The notes below the pieces were generated by a model. It worked only from the letters and a program-made list of their open reading frames with translations. It made no database searches and was not told the origin of the DNA. From contig JBJCIZ010000239.1 of NCBI GenBank assembly GCA_051294375.1, positions 3,824,402-3,888,401 on the forward strand: a stretch of 64,000 bases of DNA. The letters are read 5' to 3'. Origin of the DNA: Paraspadella gotoi (taxonomy: Eukaryota > Chaetognatha). Within the stretch, counting starts at the first letter, position 1. Each line of letters begins with the position of its first letter. A program made the translations under genes and the position numbers. Of the stretch, positions 1-11,267 are shown one piece after another.

Positions 1-401
1 GTTTGTTTAAACCTTAAAAATTCTCGTTTGTCTTTTCAAAGTTTTATTTAATCGACATTTTGCATTAAAAATCGAGCCGATGACTTCTTCGGACGGCGCA
101 CGCTGGAGACTGCCGTAATGCCCTAAAGTATGCCCTTCAGAAAGCCTCACAGTATGCTTTTAAAGACGTGCGTATGAAGACTATGTTCTTCGCCAAGCGA
201 CTGAAACGTGCCGCAATGTATGCTCGTCGTAAACCGAGCCGCAAATTCCGCTTCTCACCTTTAGTGACGTCAAATATAAAAAAAAAACCCTTTGCAAACG
301 AAAAAAAAAGTTAGTGTTAAAAAGCGAAAACATTTCGGCACTATTTTCCATTCCATGCCCCATTTCGTTTTTAGTCTTTAAAGCGAAAACTTTTTGGCTA
401 T

Positions 402-690
402 ACAATTATAAAAAGGGCCCTATTTTATTTATAATTTCTGAACTTAATTTTAACCTTAATATCTAACCATTATCTTTTACCTAATCTTTCACTTAATCCA
501 ATCTTTCGCTAACCTTAACCTGATCGCTGATCCTAATCCCTAACCCTAATCTTTAACCTTATTGCCTTCAACATAAACCCTGATTCTTAACCTAATCCCT
601 GACCGAATCTTGAACTTTATTTTTATAACCTTAACTAACTCTGAATTTACGCCAAAATGAGGCGCTTTTGGAAAATATGGCAAACTTGTC
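402..690. repeat. Telomere-like short inverted-repeat element (family T)
   Basis: The block opens with a 'gggccctatttt'-type end and closes with 'ggcgcttttggaaaatat', its approximate inverted counterpart. The interior is degenerate CCCTAA-like text (taaccctaatcttaacc). The same architecture recurs at 6272, 9291, 47379, 53180 and 59252. An inverted copy sits at ~1963-2240 because of the fold-back. Confidence 0.6.
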
Positions 691-984
691 TTCTCTTATG
701 TTTCACTCGAGATTTTTTTTTACTCACGACTCAAAAAAGTAAGAAAAATCAAANNNNNNNNNNCACTCTCGTTCGCGTCGTGAGTTACGTTCACAAAAAA
801 AAAATATTACATTTGTGTTTTCGTTAAAAAAAACATAGTCGTTATTTTACCGACGTCTTCAAACTTTTTTGTTTCATCCAGCTTCTTTTTACTTAAACTT
901 AAACTTTGTTATTGTTCATATATAAAAGAAATATTTTATTTTTCCTCCTACTCGATCTCTCGTTGTATATATTGACTTTAAATC

Positions 985-1345
985 CTAACCCCGGGGTCCC
1001 GGGTTCGATCCTATCCGCAAGGAGCCGGGTTTCTCAAGGCCTTCGTGGGAAGAGGAGGCGAAGAGTCGATAACATTTCTGAATTCGAATGAAAGAGAAAT
1101 GTGGAAATTCGATTGAGCGAATAATTGGGACGGGGAGTTGGCTGGAGTGATCTCTTTACAATTTCTGAAGATAACTGGAAATGATTTTGTAACAAGTATG
1201 GCGATGTGATGCACGCTGGGATGGGGCATCTCAGTGTTGGCTTCAGGGTTACCGACCCGCAATGACGCCTCCAGTCAATGGCGCGGTTTATTCGCTCCTG
1301 GTTTCCCTATCATTGAAGTAGTATAATATTTCAAAGAATGTTTCA
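985..1345. repeat. SINE-like / dispersed repeat A fragment
   Basis: It contains 'gggttcgatcc', a good Pol III B-box match, near 1005. Downstream text ('gggatggggcatctca', 'gacgcct', 'ttccctatcattgaagtag') matches the block at 6910-7000 and the 3' end of dispersed repeat A at 10580-10800. No complete tRNA-like head is visible. Confidence 0.4.
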
Positions 1346-2727
1346 ATTGTACGAAAAGATCCTTAAGTATTAAATCAGAAAATACTATATTATACTCCGC
1401 ACAAGCATAAAAAACAATATATATTTCTCTTTTCTCAATTTCCTTTTCTCTTCTCTTTGTCTTCTTTTCATCTTTTCACTTTTTTCAGTTTTTTTATCGC
1501 TTTGTCACGTTTTTCCTTTCCTTTTTTTCCCCTTTTCTTCTTCTTTTTTATCTTCCCTTTGTTCTCTTTGTCAAGCATCTTTCTCATGATGTATCAACCG
1601 TCATTGACCTTCGCCAAGTGCTCGGCCCAAGAGCGTCTCCCAAACTGATTGATATTAATCGAATTATGATGAGCAGAGGTGAACNNNNNNNNNNNNNNNN
1701 NNNNNNNNNTAAATATTGCGTTCATAGTTTTGGGCGAATGACGGAAGTAAAGTTAAATGAACTAATAAAGTTTCAATAATGAAAATAAGAATACACCAGC
1801 CCCCCCAAAAAAATCATTTTTCCTACGCTCAGTTAACAATTTCATTTTTTTTCTTTTTTTTGTGAACGAAGTAGAGCGTTGAGCAAGTGTGCGCTCTGTT
1901 TGATTTTTCTTACTTTTTGTGGTCGTGAGTAAAAAAAAATTCGAGTAAACATAAGAGAAGACAAGTTTGCCATATTTTCCAAAAGCGCCTCATTTTGGCG
2001 TAAATTCAGAGTTAGTTAGGTTATAAAATAAAGTTCAAGATTCGGTCAGGGATTAGGTTAAGAATTAGGGTTTATATTGAAGGCAATAAGGTTAAAGATT
2101 AGGGTTAGAGAGATTAAAGAATCAGCGATCAGGTTAAGGTTAGCGAAAGATTGGATTTAAGTGAAAGATTAGGTAAAAGATATGGTTAGATATTAGGTTA
2201 AAAATTAAGTTCAGATTAAAATAAAATAGGGCTTTTTATAATTGTATCTAAATAAAAAATCGTTGTGTACAAACCTCTAAACTTTGGTTTTTCGCTAAAC
2301 ACAAAAACACACGAACGAAAGGATTAAACACACATAATCTGTATTGCCAAAAATTATCGTTTTAAAGCTAAAAAATAAATATGTTAACATGGAATGGAAT
2401 AGTGCCGAATGAGTTTCGCTTTTTAAACTAACTTTTTTTTTCGTTGCAAAGGGTTTTTTTTTATTGACGTGCGACTTAAGGTAGAAGCGGAATTTGGGCT
2501 CGGTTTAGTCGAGGCATAACATTGAGGCATCGGTGTCGTCGACTTAGCGGAAGAACATAGCCTTCATAGCACGTCTTTAAAAAGCATACCTGTGAGGCTT
2601 TCTGAGGGCATACTTACGGCAGTCTCCAGCGTGCGCCCCGAAAAGTACGCTCGATTTTTAATGCAAAGTCGATTAAATAAAACTTTGAAAAGAAAACTCG
2701 ATGTTAATTTTTTAAGGTTTAAACAAC

Positions 2728-4250
2728 AGAAAATAACAAAATTTCCTAAGTGAATATTATCCTTAAAAGCAATGTTAATTTCGTAAATTTGTTATTTCAT
2801 AAACTATGTGAAGAGTCCAAGAAAAAGTTAAAATAACAAGTCAAGTACGAAAGACGAATTTTCGTACTGAGGAACGGCAGCAGTACTCTTCATTTTTCCA
2901 GAAATTTCTTTTTGATTATAAGAACCTCTTTTGGTTTAAATCGTTAGTTGGACGCGTCAATCTGAGAATCCGCAGCCTGAAGAAAAACAGCGAAAATTAA
3001 TCAAGATATTCGTCTTCAGTTTACAACAGAGAACGCAGTTTTTTGTTTTTTATTATAGCTCCACCGGCTCGTAGGAGAATTCTTGTACAATACAATATCT
3101 TTCTTATTAATTGTAAAGGGAATTGTTGTTGAAGAGCCGAGTTTCAGAATGAAAAGTTATTTTGGAGAAAGTGAGGATTATTTGTAATATATATAGTTAG
3201 TATAGAAATTATAAAAAGGAGAATACCGATTGTGCAGGAGTATGATTGTTTTTGATAAATTTAGTGATAGATAGTTAAAGTAAACACTGCTGTATTAAGA
3301 TAGATTATTTGGAAAAAATAAGTTATTTAAAAAAAAAAACACAGATGAAACCGATAGATTTTTAATTGGGTAGTGGTACTGAGAGAGATATTTGATAATT
3401 TAAAAAATGAAAGATAAGAGACACGATATTTTAAAATATTGTAAAGATAAATTAGCATATGTTAATAATGATAAATATGATAAAATTTAAAAAAGAGAGA
3501 ACGCGATTTATATTTAAGTAAAGGTAAGAATCTTACGAAAAAATTGATAAGTTTAATTATTTGTGTGAGAAAATGATATTATAAAGTAGAGAAAACACCG
3601 AGTATTGAATGAGTAGTGGATTTGTGAAATGAGATAATTATAAAAAAGAAGATGATATTTAAAAGTAAAAACATGGAATGAACGTATTTGGAGAAAAATG
3701 ATATTAAAAAAAGATGATATATTAAAAAGGACAAACAGATTTAAGGAACAGTTGATATGAAATATAATAATAAAAAAGTGATGAAGTTAAAAGTAAAAAC
3801 AATATACACTGATGATAGATGTTTTATTGTGAAGAATGATATTTAAAAAGGAAACCATTTAGGAGTTACTGATATTTAAAAATGATGATATTTAAAAGTA
3901 AAATGATATTTAAAAAAATGCAATATTTAATAAGAAACGGCGATTATTAGTTGATGGATAATTTAAAAACAAATGATGATATTTAAAAAGTAAACACGGA
4001 ATGATAGCTTATTTTTTTGTCTCCTTCACTCAAAGTTAACTTTATATTATTCCGTCGTGGTTAACTAACCGTAGCTTAGCCGAACAAATTATCCCCAGAC
4101 AAGAATGGTGACGATGAAAATACCTTTAAAAGTTTAGAAATAGAGTTCGAAACAATTTAGAAAAAAAAAAGAGCATTCACAGTCGTTTTTAGAAAACAAG
4201 AACGGTAATTCCAATGTGTTGCGCCGCAGTGACAGCCTTATCTCGTGTAT
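2728..4250. other. AT-rich intergenic DNA with degenerate GATATTTAAAA motif
   Basis: No coding evidence on either strand. From about 3340 to 4000 a loose motif (gatgatatttaaaagtaaaa) recurs at irregular spacing, which looks like an old degenerate tandem array. Confidence 0.5.
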
Positions 4251-4344
4251 TTCTCGTGACATGACATGACGTGCCATGATATGACATGATATGACTACAA
4301 TAACTTTCTTAGCCCGTATATTTATGACACGCACTGCATCGGAA

Positions 4345-4379
<35 letters not shown>

Positions 4380-4765
4380 CTCCCATAATTTGGTATAAAA
4401 TTTTCCCAATTTATCAAAAGCGCTGATGAAGACTCGAAACAGAGTCGAAACATGTCTGTTTTATAATAAATAAAATCGTTGTTTGCCCAAAAACAAATCT
4501 CTTTTCTTGTCTTTTATTCTTTATAGTTTTAGGATTTCCTGAAGGCGGCGCTAGCAGTCCCTTAGAATTGAGGTTTTTTCATTTCCTAACAAATGATTAA
4601 CTAACTATATGCCAGTTATGAGCATTTTTAACATAAGTGGGACAGACCGACGGACCGAGAGACAGACAGACCGACGGACCGACATACAGACAGACCGACG
4701 GACCGAGAGACAGACAGACCGATCGAAAAGTGAGTACTCGCGGCGCAACTTAAAAAAAATCATTT
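4250..4765 (+). repeat. Dispersed repeat G with (GACA/GACGGACC)n core
   Basis: The left part (ACATGA-rich, then 'cccgtatatttatgacacgc') and the right part ('tttcctgaaggcggcgctag', 'cagtcccttagaattgaggt', then 'gtgggacagaccg') both align with the reverse complement of ~45995-46390, and the right part with 59425-59760. Relative to the 46-kb copy this one carries about 150 extra bases (roughly 4346-4500) containing a (CT)n tract and a hammerhead-like motif. The core is a run of gacggaccgagagacagaca units, open in both strands but not coding. Confidence 0.6.
4417..4462 (+). ncRNA. Type-I hammerhead ribozyme-like motif
   Basis: All core elements of a minimal hammerhead occur in order. Helix I 5' strand is AAAGCG (4417-4422), then CTGATGA (4423-4429). 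Helix II is GACTC/GAGTC (4431-4435 with 4442-4446) around a GAAACA loop. Then come GAAA (4447-4450) and a 2-bp helix III (A4450-T4455, C4451-G4454, loop AT). The cleavage triplet is GTC (4454-4456), and helix I closes with TGTTTT (4457-4462), giving six pairs including two G.U. Such very short helix III forms are known from hammerheads of Penelope-like elements and retrozymes. No reverse transcriptase is visible nearby. Activity is inferred, not shown; A4430 next to the core is unpaired. Confidence 0.65.
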
Positions 4766-4799
4766 TTAATCGTTTTCCTGGAGACTCGTGACACAAGAG

Positions 4800-5289
4800 T
4801 AAATGCGTGACCCGTGAGAGAAGAAAAAATATTTAGTTTTATAAGCATTAAATAAATTTAATTACTAAAGAATAGGATCCTAGAATTCGGTGGATGGAAC
4901 AAAAGAATAAACTTGAAAAATCTCACGGAGGTCAAATTCTTCATACTTTATATCAATTAGGCACGAATTTTCCAACTGACTGAAAAATATAATGAAATAA
5001 TGAAAACGTCATTTTTTATAATTTTGGGGTGAAATAATTTACGACTTTCCCGTTTTAATTTTAATTCCTGCCGACGAAATAGAGAGAGCGAGATGAAAGA
5101 CGAAAGAGAGAGAGAGAAGAAAGAGAGAGAGAAGAAGAAGCGAAAAAAACTTTGTTCAAAAAAATCGCTGAAAACAAAAAATAAGGAGAAAGTCATTTCC
5201 CTGTTTTTCTTTCCCCGCTTAAAGTCCTACTTTCTACTTTTTTCTATTCTTTTATCTATTTTGGAGAGAGAGAAGAGCAGAGAGACGAT

Positions 5290-5323
<34 letters not shown>

Positions 5324-6064
5324 TGAGAGAGAGAGAGAGATGAGATAGAGAGAGAGCTCTCGAACTTCAGCTCAAGTTTCAATCGATGCAAATTTTTCTC
5401 TTTTAAGAATGAAAAATACAAAAAAAAAAGTTTTCCCCAGTTTAAACGCGAGGGGAAAAAAACATTAAACGTTAGATTTTACTTAATCAATTTTAAACCA
5501 TCGTTCGCTCGTCTCATTTGTGTTAATTTTTTTTTTTAATTTTCAGTTTTCAAACAATTTTTCTTCTGTAACCACGAAGAGAATTCAGAGGAAAACAAAA
5601 TTTAAAACGATGATACAGAAGAAAAAGCGTTTGCGTTAGAAATACGCGCGGCGATGACGAAACAGTGAGACGAAAACCTGAACAAAAAAAAAAAAAAAAA
5701 AAAAAAAACCGTGATAACATCGGCGAAGAACCGTGACCAACTGGGAAAAAATTACTTAGCCGGAAGTTAGTAGAATCTCACACACGAGTTAAAAATTCTG
5801 ACCGCGTGTTATGGATTAAAAATACGGAATTTGTCAAAAAAAAAAAATCAAATAAAATCGTGAAATAAAAAAACCCGGACGTTCCGACGCGCTTCTTCAC
5901 GGGACAAACAAAAGAACACTTTCCTTCGATGCCCAAAATCCACGCCCTCTCATTTTATTCCTTGAGACGGAAAATAAAAAAGTCACTTCTCCAACCCCTG
6001 AAACCCCCCCTCTCTCTCTCACTCAACCTCCGCGCCCTACCTCACTCCCCAAAACCATCCTCCA
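4800..6064. other. Intergenic, upstream of the ARL4-like gene
   Basis: AT-rich DNA with (GA)n tracts at 5093-5125 and 5260-5360 and several poly-A runs. No convincing exon on either strand. The promoter of the downstream GTPase should lie at its 3' end, but I recognise no distinct element. Confidence 0.4.
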
Positions 6065-6264
6065 ATGGGCAACTCGTTCGACCCGTTCGTGCGTGGCGCC
6101 TCTCCACGCCCACATCCGTCCTCGACGTTCTCCCCAGCTCCGCGCTGCACGTCGTCATGCTCGGACTAGACTCGGCGGGGAAGACGACAGTCTTCTATCG
6201 CTCAAGTTGGATCAGTACGTCAACACACGTCCGACGATAGGGTTCAACTGCGAGAGAGTGAAAG
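6065..6264 (+). CDS. ARL4: ARL4-like exon 1 (two apparent frameshifts)
   Basis: It starts MGNSFDPF. The protein then continues in a second frame ([19 protein letters not shown]) and a third ([16 protein letters not shown]). Both shifts are -1, so two missing bases would give 202 nt, leaving one base of phase, exactly what exon 2 needs. The donor is aaag|gtgaaa. Confidence 0.75.
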
Positions 6265-8441
6265 GTGAAAATTGGGCTACTGTCCCAGAGCGCCCCGTTT
6301 CTGCTAGTTATAACCCAATATGTTTTTAAAATTATAACTAATCGTAACCCTAATCCCTACCTTAATCTGAACCCTAACCTTAAACCAGGTTTTTGCCAAT
6401 TTTAGATAAAAAAAAAAGGCATTCTGGGAAAATAAGGCCAAGAGTGGGTGCGGCTGCTGGGTGTATATAGTAAAGAGTATAGTATGTATGTATAGTATAG
6501 TATATTAATGTTTAATTGAAAACAGGGATTTTCGGAAGTGAGGTCTTTAATAACGGGCGATTCTCTTATCTCGACGCAACAGTCGCTCTCGGGCGTTGAA
6601 CTCGAAAGTCAAGAAAAACCTGAACACGATGATAAATTCTGACAATTAATGTAAATTATTCATTCTATTCGATAAGCTATCTTCCCTATTTAATTTGTAT
6701 CAGGCCATCACTCTTATCACAGAACTTTCAACCAGATTTAATCACATTTGGCTTGGCTTCCCTATCAATGAAAGTGATAAGATATTTTTTAAACGCAAAT
6801 TTCCAACCAATATAAAAATTATCCATTCATTTAATGAATGAGCTATCTTGGAACTGACTTTGGACAGGCTTTGGTGCTTTAAGGCCTCTACGGCAACAGC
6901 CGGGTTGCCGGTGATGCCCATTGGGATGGGGCATCTCATTGTTGGCTTTGGGGGCTTCCGACCCTCAGTGACGCCTGGGATGGTGTGTTCTCCCTCTGAG
7001 CCAATGGATTTGGCTAAACGATGGTGGACGTGAGGTGGTGTGAATATACCGCCACACCTCCATCACTCTTACAAGATAATTAGAGAGCAAGATTTCACTC
7101 AAGACTATCTGTTCACTCAATAACTTAATCACTGGATTATTTACATTCCTATTTCCATTGTCAACTAAGTTTTCGTTTTAATTTCAAAATTCCTTTTTTT
7201 TTCATTAATTCATTTTAATTTCGAAACTAAACCTTAGGTCGTTGCTCTTTGTTTTTTCGAAATCGAGAAAACCGGATCTCAGGTCGATTGAAGGGCGTGA
7301 GAAATCAAGAGTAGATATTTTTTGTCTCAGTTGACGAAAACTTTCCTATAATCTTTGCCTTTGCTTAGTTAATAATCGTATTATTATCATTAGCGGAACG
7401 CTTCGCAATAAAATAATTGAACAATTGAATCAATTGATCATGACATTGGAACAAAACTCTATAAAAATTATTCATTCATTTGATAAATAAGCTATCTTGC
7501 CCCTGACTTTGGACAGGCTTTGGAGGTTTAATGCCTGCAGTTTCGGATCTGATAATCACACCATGCAGGAAGCGGGACATAATCGGGCTTGAAGCCCCGA
7601 CCTAAGTCATCACTCTGAAAGATTTATCATTAAGGAGTTTCAAACCTAAAACATAACGACCCCGCTAAAAATAACCCTAAAAGTAAGTTTCACCCACCAC
7701 AGACTCGTTTTCTTAACTTCTTAAAAAAAAAATATCGCCGTCTCTTGGCAGAGAGAAGGAAACCTGACACTCCCCGAGAATAAACTTTCCCGAGAATAAC
7801 CTTTCTTTGGGAATGATTAACCAGAAATGTAAACAATGAATCAAAATATCGAATCAATAGAGACGGAAGCGTGCTCCTTCACCCACTTAGACTTTTCTTC
7901 TTTAAAACCTGGACGAGTTTGTGATCCAGCCCTTTTGTCATGCGCGCCGGAACTTGGAGGCATTTTTTTTTAGAAGGATTTATCGTTTTTGATATCTGTT
8001 TTTAATACCAAAAAACATTGTGGATCATGTTTTATTTATTATTTTTCAAAATTATACATTATCAGTTGGTATGTTGTGATAGAATACGAAGCTCAAAAAA
8101 AATCTTAACAAAATAAACCAAGTTCTTCAGAAGACAAGTTAATCTTTAACACTTAGTACGTTATTAATAACAAAACGAGTTTTTTTTTTTAAATATGCAA
8201 ATAAGACGAAAGACATCCGTGCTCCCCCTCCCTTCCTCCATAAATTTTCAACACCGGAGAAGACGGATCATCCTTCTCTTCCTCCTCCCTATATTTAACC
8301 CAGAACAAGAGGATCGTCCACTAGCTCTCGATCGAGGAGTCACCCTGATTTTTCGTTTTCGATGAATACTGAATGATTATACGACAGAAAAAAAAAAATC
8401 GACGACAGACGAAACAAAAACATAAAAAATAAAACAGAGTT

Positions 8442-8477
<36 letters not shown>

Positions 8478-11230
8478 AGACGCCGAAGAAAGGCAATAAA
8501 AAATAAGGTCAGACGTGACGAGCTCAGGGGCCCCATAATTTTAAACGAAACGGTTCCCATCGCAAAAACCTTTCCGGCGTCCTATTTTCGAAAAACGCCC
8601 TTTTCAGCATTAATGAAGAATTAGAAAGCTTAAAGATTGGATAAGGGTTGTGGTTTGGGATTAGGTTAAATAATTAGGTACAGGATTTGATTTACAGATT
8701 ATGCGGTCCGAGATAGGGTTGAAGAGACAGTAATTATTGTTTATATGTTGATGACAGAAACCGTTCAATATAAGCAGTCCCTGAGCTTTCGGATCAGGCT
8801 GTTAACACCGTGTTACAGGCGGAGTCTAAGCGCCCCGTCCCTCTTAACTGCCAGACGACCACCGCGGCTAGAACCCGGACCTTTGGCGTTGGAGGCGAAT
8901 GACTTGCCTCCGGCACAATGGCCGCTGAATGAACGGGTTGGTGGCGATTTTAGGTCCACCATAGGGTGTATAGTTTAAACAATTAGGTTAAGAGATTAGC
9001 ATTAAAATAAGGGTAAGAGATTAGATTAGAATGACTTTAGTATCATTCCCTACGCCAACTTCCCTACCCCAATACTTACCCAACCCCTCTTTCTCCTTAG
9101 CCTCCAGCGGTGGCGCCCGCGGCGTTTCCTTCGTCGTCTGGGATGTCGGCGGTCAGGACAAACTCCGTCCACTCTGGCGTTCGTACACGAGGCGTACGGA
9201 CGCCATCGTATTCGTCGTGGATTCAGTCGATGCGGACAGAATGGAGGAGGCGAGGTGAGAGAAAGGGGGGTTGCAGGATGGAGGGTAAGGTTGAGGCACT
9301 CTTTTCTGAAAGTATTCTCTTATAGAATATAGACTAATCCCTGACCCTAATCCCAAACCTTAATCTCTAACCCAAACCTAATCCTGAACCCTAACCCTAA
9401 ACCCTTGCCCCTGATTTTTAACTCTATCCTCTAACCCTAAATGTTAATCCCTAACCTTTAATTATTAATCTAATCCTTCACCTAATCCCAAACTCTAACC
9501 TTTAACCTAATCTTTAACTAAAAAATTAATCTAATTTCAGATAAAATGGGGAAAGGAGAAAAAAAAGGCCAAGATGTGGCAAAATTGGGGGTGAATAAGT
9601 ATTGTTAGGGGGGTTTTTTGGGGTAAGTTTCAAGAGGTTAAAAAACGGTTAAAATGTTACCTTTATATTTCCTAATTAATGCTCTCTTTCGTGTTTTTAT
9701 CAAATTATTCATTTTTACATATAACAAAGTTATTTTGTAATTGAATAACCCATATAAAAATTATCCATTCACTCAATAAATAAGCTCACTTACACCCTGA
9801 TCTTGAACAGTTTAAGGTTTCCATCCCTCTTACATAGCAGTGTCACAGTTTATTTGACCGTATTAACCTCTCTAAGTGTATTATATAATGACGACAATAT
9901 CAACATAATAGCTCGAGAGAGGGTAAACATAAAGAGCCGGACAAAAAAAAAATCAATTTTTCATAATAATCAATAGTTAATTCAATTCAGTCATCACTTA
10001 CGCTCTCTTTCTCTTTTTTTTTTTTTTTGAAGGACTGAATTATTTAAAACAATAAAAATGCCGGAGAATGGAGGCGTCCCCGTTTTGCTGCTGGCCAACA
10101 AACAGGTAAAGGAAAAAACCCTTTTTAATTTTTTTTTTTTTTTAAATTACTGACATATTGTAAAAGACCCCTCGCTCGAAAAAAAAAAAAAAAGTCAAAT
10201 TTTCAAACTTTTCTCGTCGGATCGAACAAAGTAATTGAATCCACGTCGTTCGCCCCTACTGTGAACGCGCTGCTAGCGATCCGACCTCGATGGTGACGTC
10301 ATTGATAATTGACTTTTCATGGGATGATATCNNNNNNNNNNNNNNNNNNNNNNNNNNNNNNNNNNNNNNNNNNNNNNNNNNNNNNNNNNNNNNNNNNNNN
10401 NNNNNNNNNNNNNNNNNNNNNNNNNNNNNNNNNNNNNNNNNNNNNNNNNNNNNNNNNNNNNNNNNNNNNNNNNNNNNNNNNNNNNNNNNACGTCATTGGT
10501 TTAATCTTTAATTGTACTCAAGGACATTTAGAGAAAAAAAGAATATTGTCTTTAAAATTAACATTCAAAGCTTTATGAAATTGGTACAACCAATATAAAA
10601 ATTATCCATTCATTTAATAAATAAGCTATCTTACCCCTGACTTTGGACAGGCTTTGGTGGTTTAAGGCCTTCATCACTCTTACAAGATAATGACATAGCA
10701 GGTCCCTGCAAGCTTTCAATCAAGACTCTCTCACAGTCTCGTTTATTCACTCCCAGAGTACCTGGCTTCCGTATCAATGAAGTGGTATAATATTTCAAAG
10801 AAATATATAATATATTATATAATATATAATAATATATAATATATATAATTTATATATATATATAATATGAAGATTATCTTATTTTACGGTGTTACTCTAT
10901 AATTTAGTTTTCTTCAAATTCGAGCTGTTTAAACACAGTCCGGGGTATTTAATTCGGAATTTCCTTCCACTCCCTAATCGGACCTCCTACCACGCCCTCT
11001 TCCACCTCTCACCACGCCCTCTTCCACCTCCAACCACGCCCTCCTCCACCTCCCACCACGGTTTCTTCGACCTCCCACCTCGCCCTCTTCAACACCCCGC
11101 CCGCCAGGACCTTCCGGGCGCCTTGGAGATCGAGGAGTTGGAAGAGCGACTTTCCATGAAAGAGTTGACGCCTCTTGGTCATCTCTGGGACGTCGCTTCC
11201 TGCTGCGCAATCACTGGTGGGTGTGTGTGT

Positions 11231-11267
<37 letters not shown>

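Larger units (their letters stand above)
1..2727. repeat. Fold-back (inverted repeat) segment with N gaps
   Basis: The first ~830 bases recur as the reverse complement in ~1830-2727, with many single-base indels between the arms (both contain the segment linking 'aaactttgaaaag' tracts to a TTAGGG-like block). The ~1 kb between the arms holds a 25-N gap (1685-1709) and a repeat with a tRNA B-box-like word. A 10-N gap lies at 754-763. I see no gene. Either a fold-back mobile element or, more likely given the N gap and the indel-rich arm, an assembly or chimeric-read artefact. Confidence 0.75.

Noticed and set aside
402-690. True telomere or interstitial telomere array
   Set aside because: Repeats are highly degenerate, bounded by inverted ends and recur in introns, so they are part of dispersed elements.
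10290-10578. ORFs running through the 158-N gap
   Set aside because: Mostly undetermined bases; no evidence of coding in the flanks.
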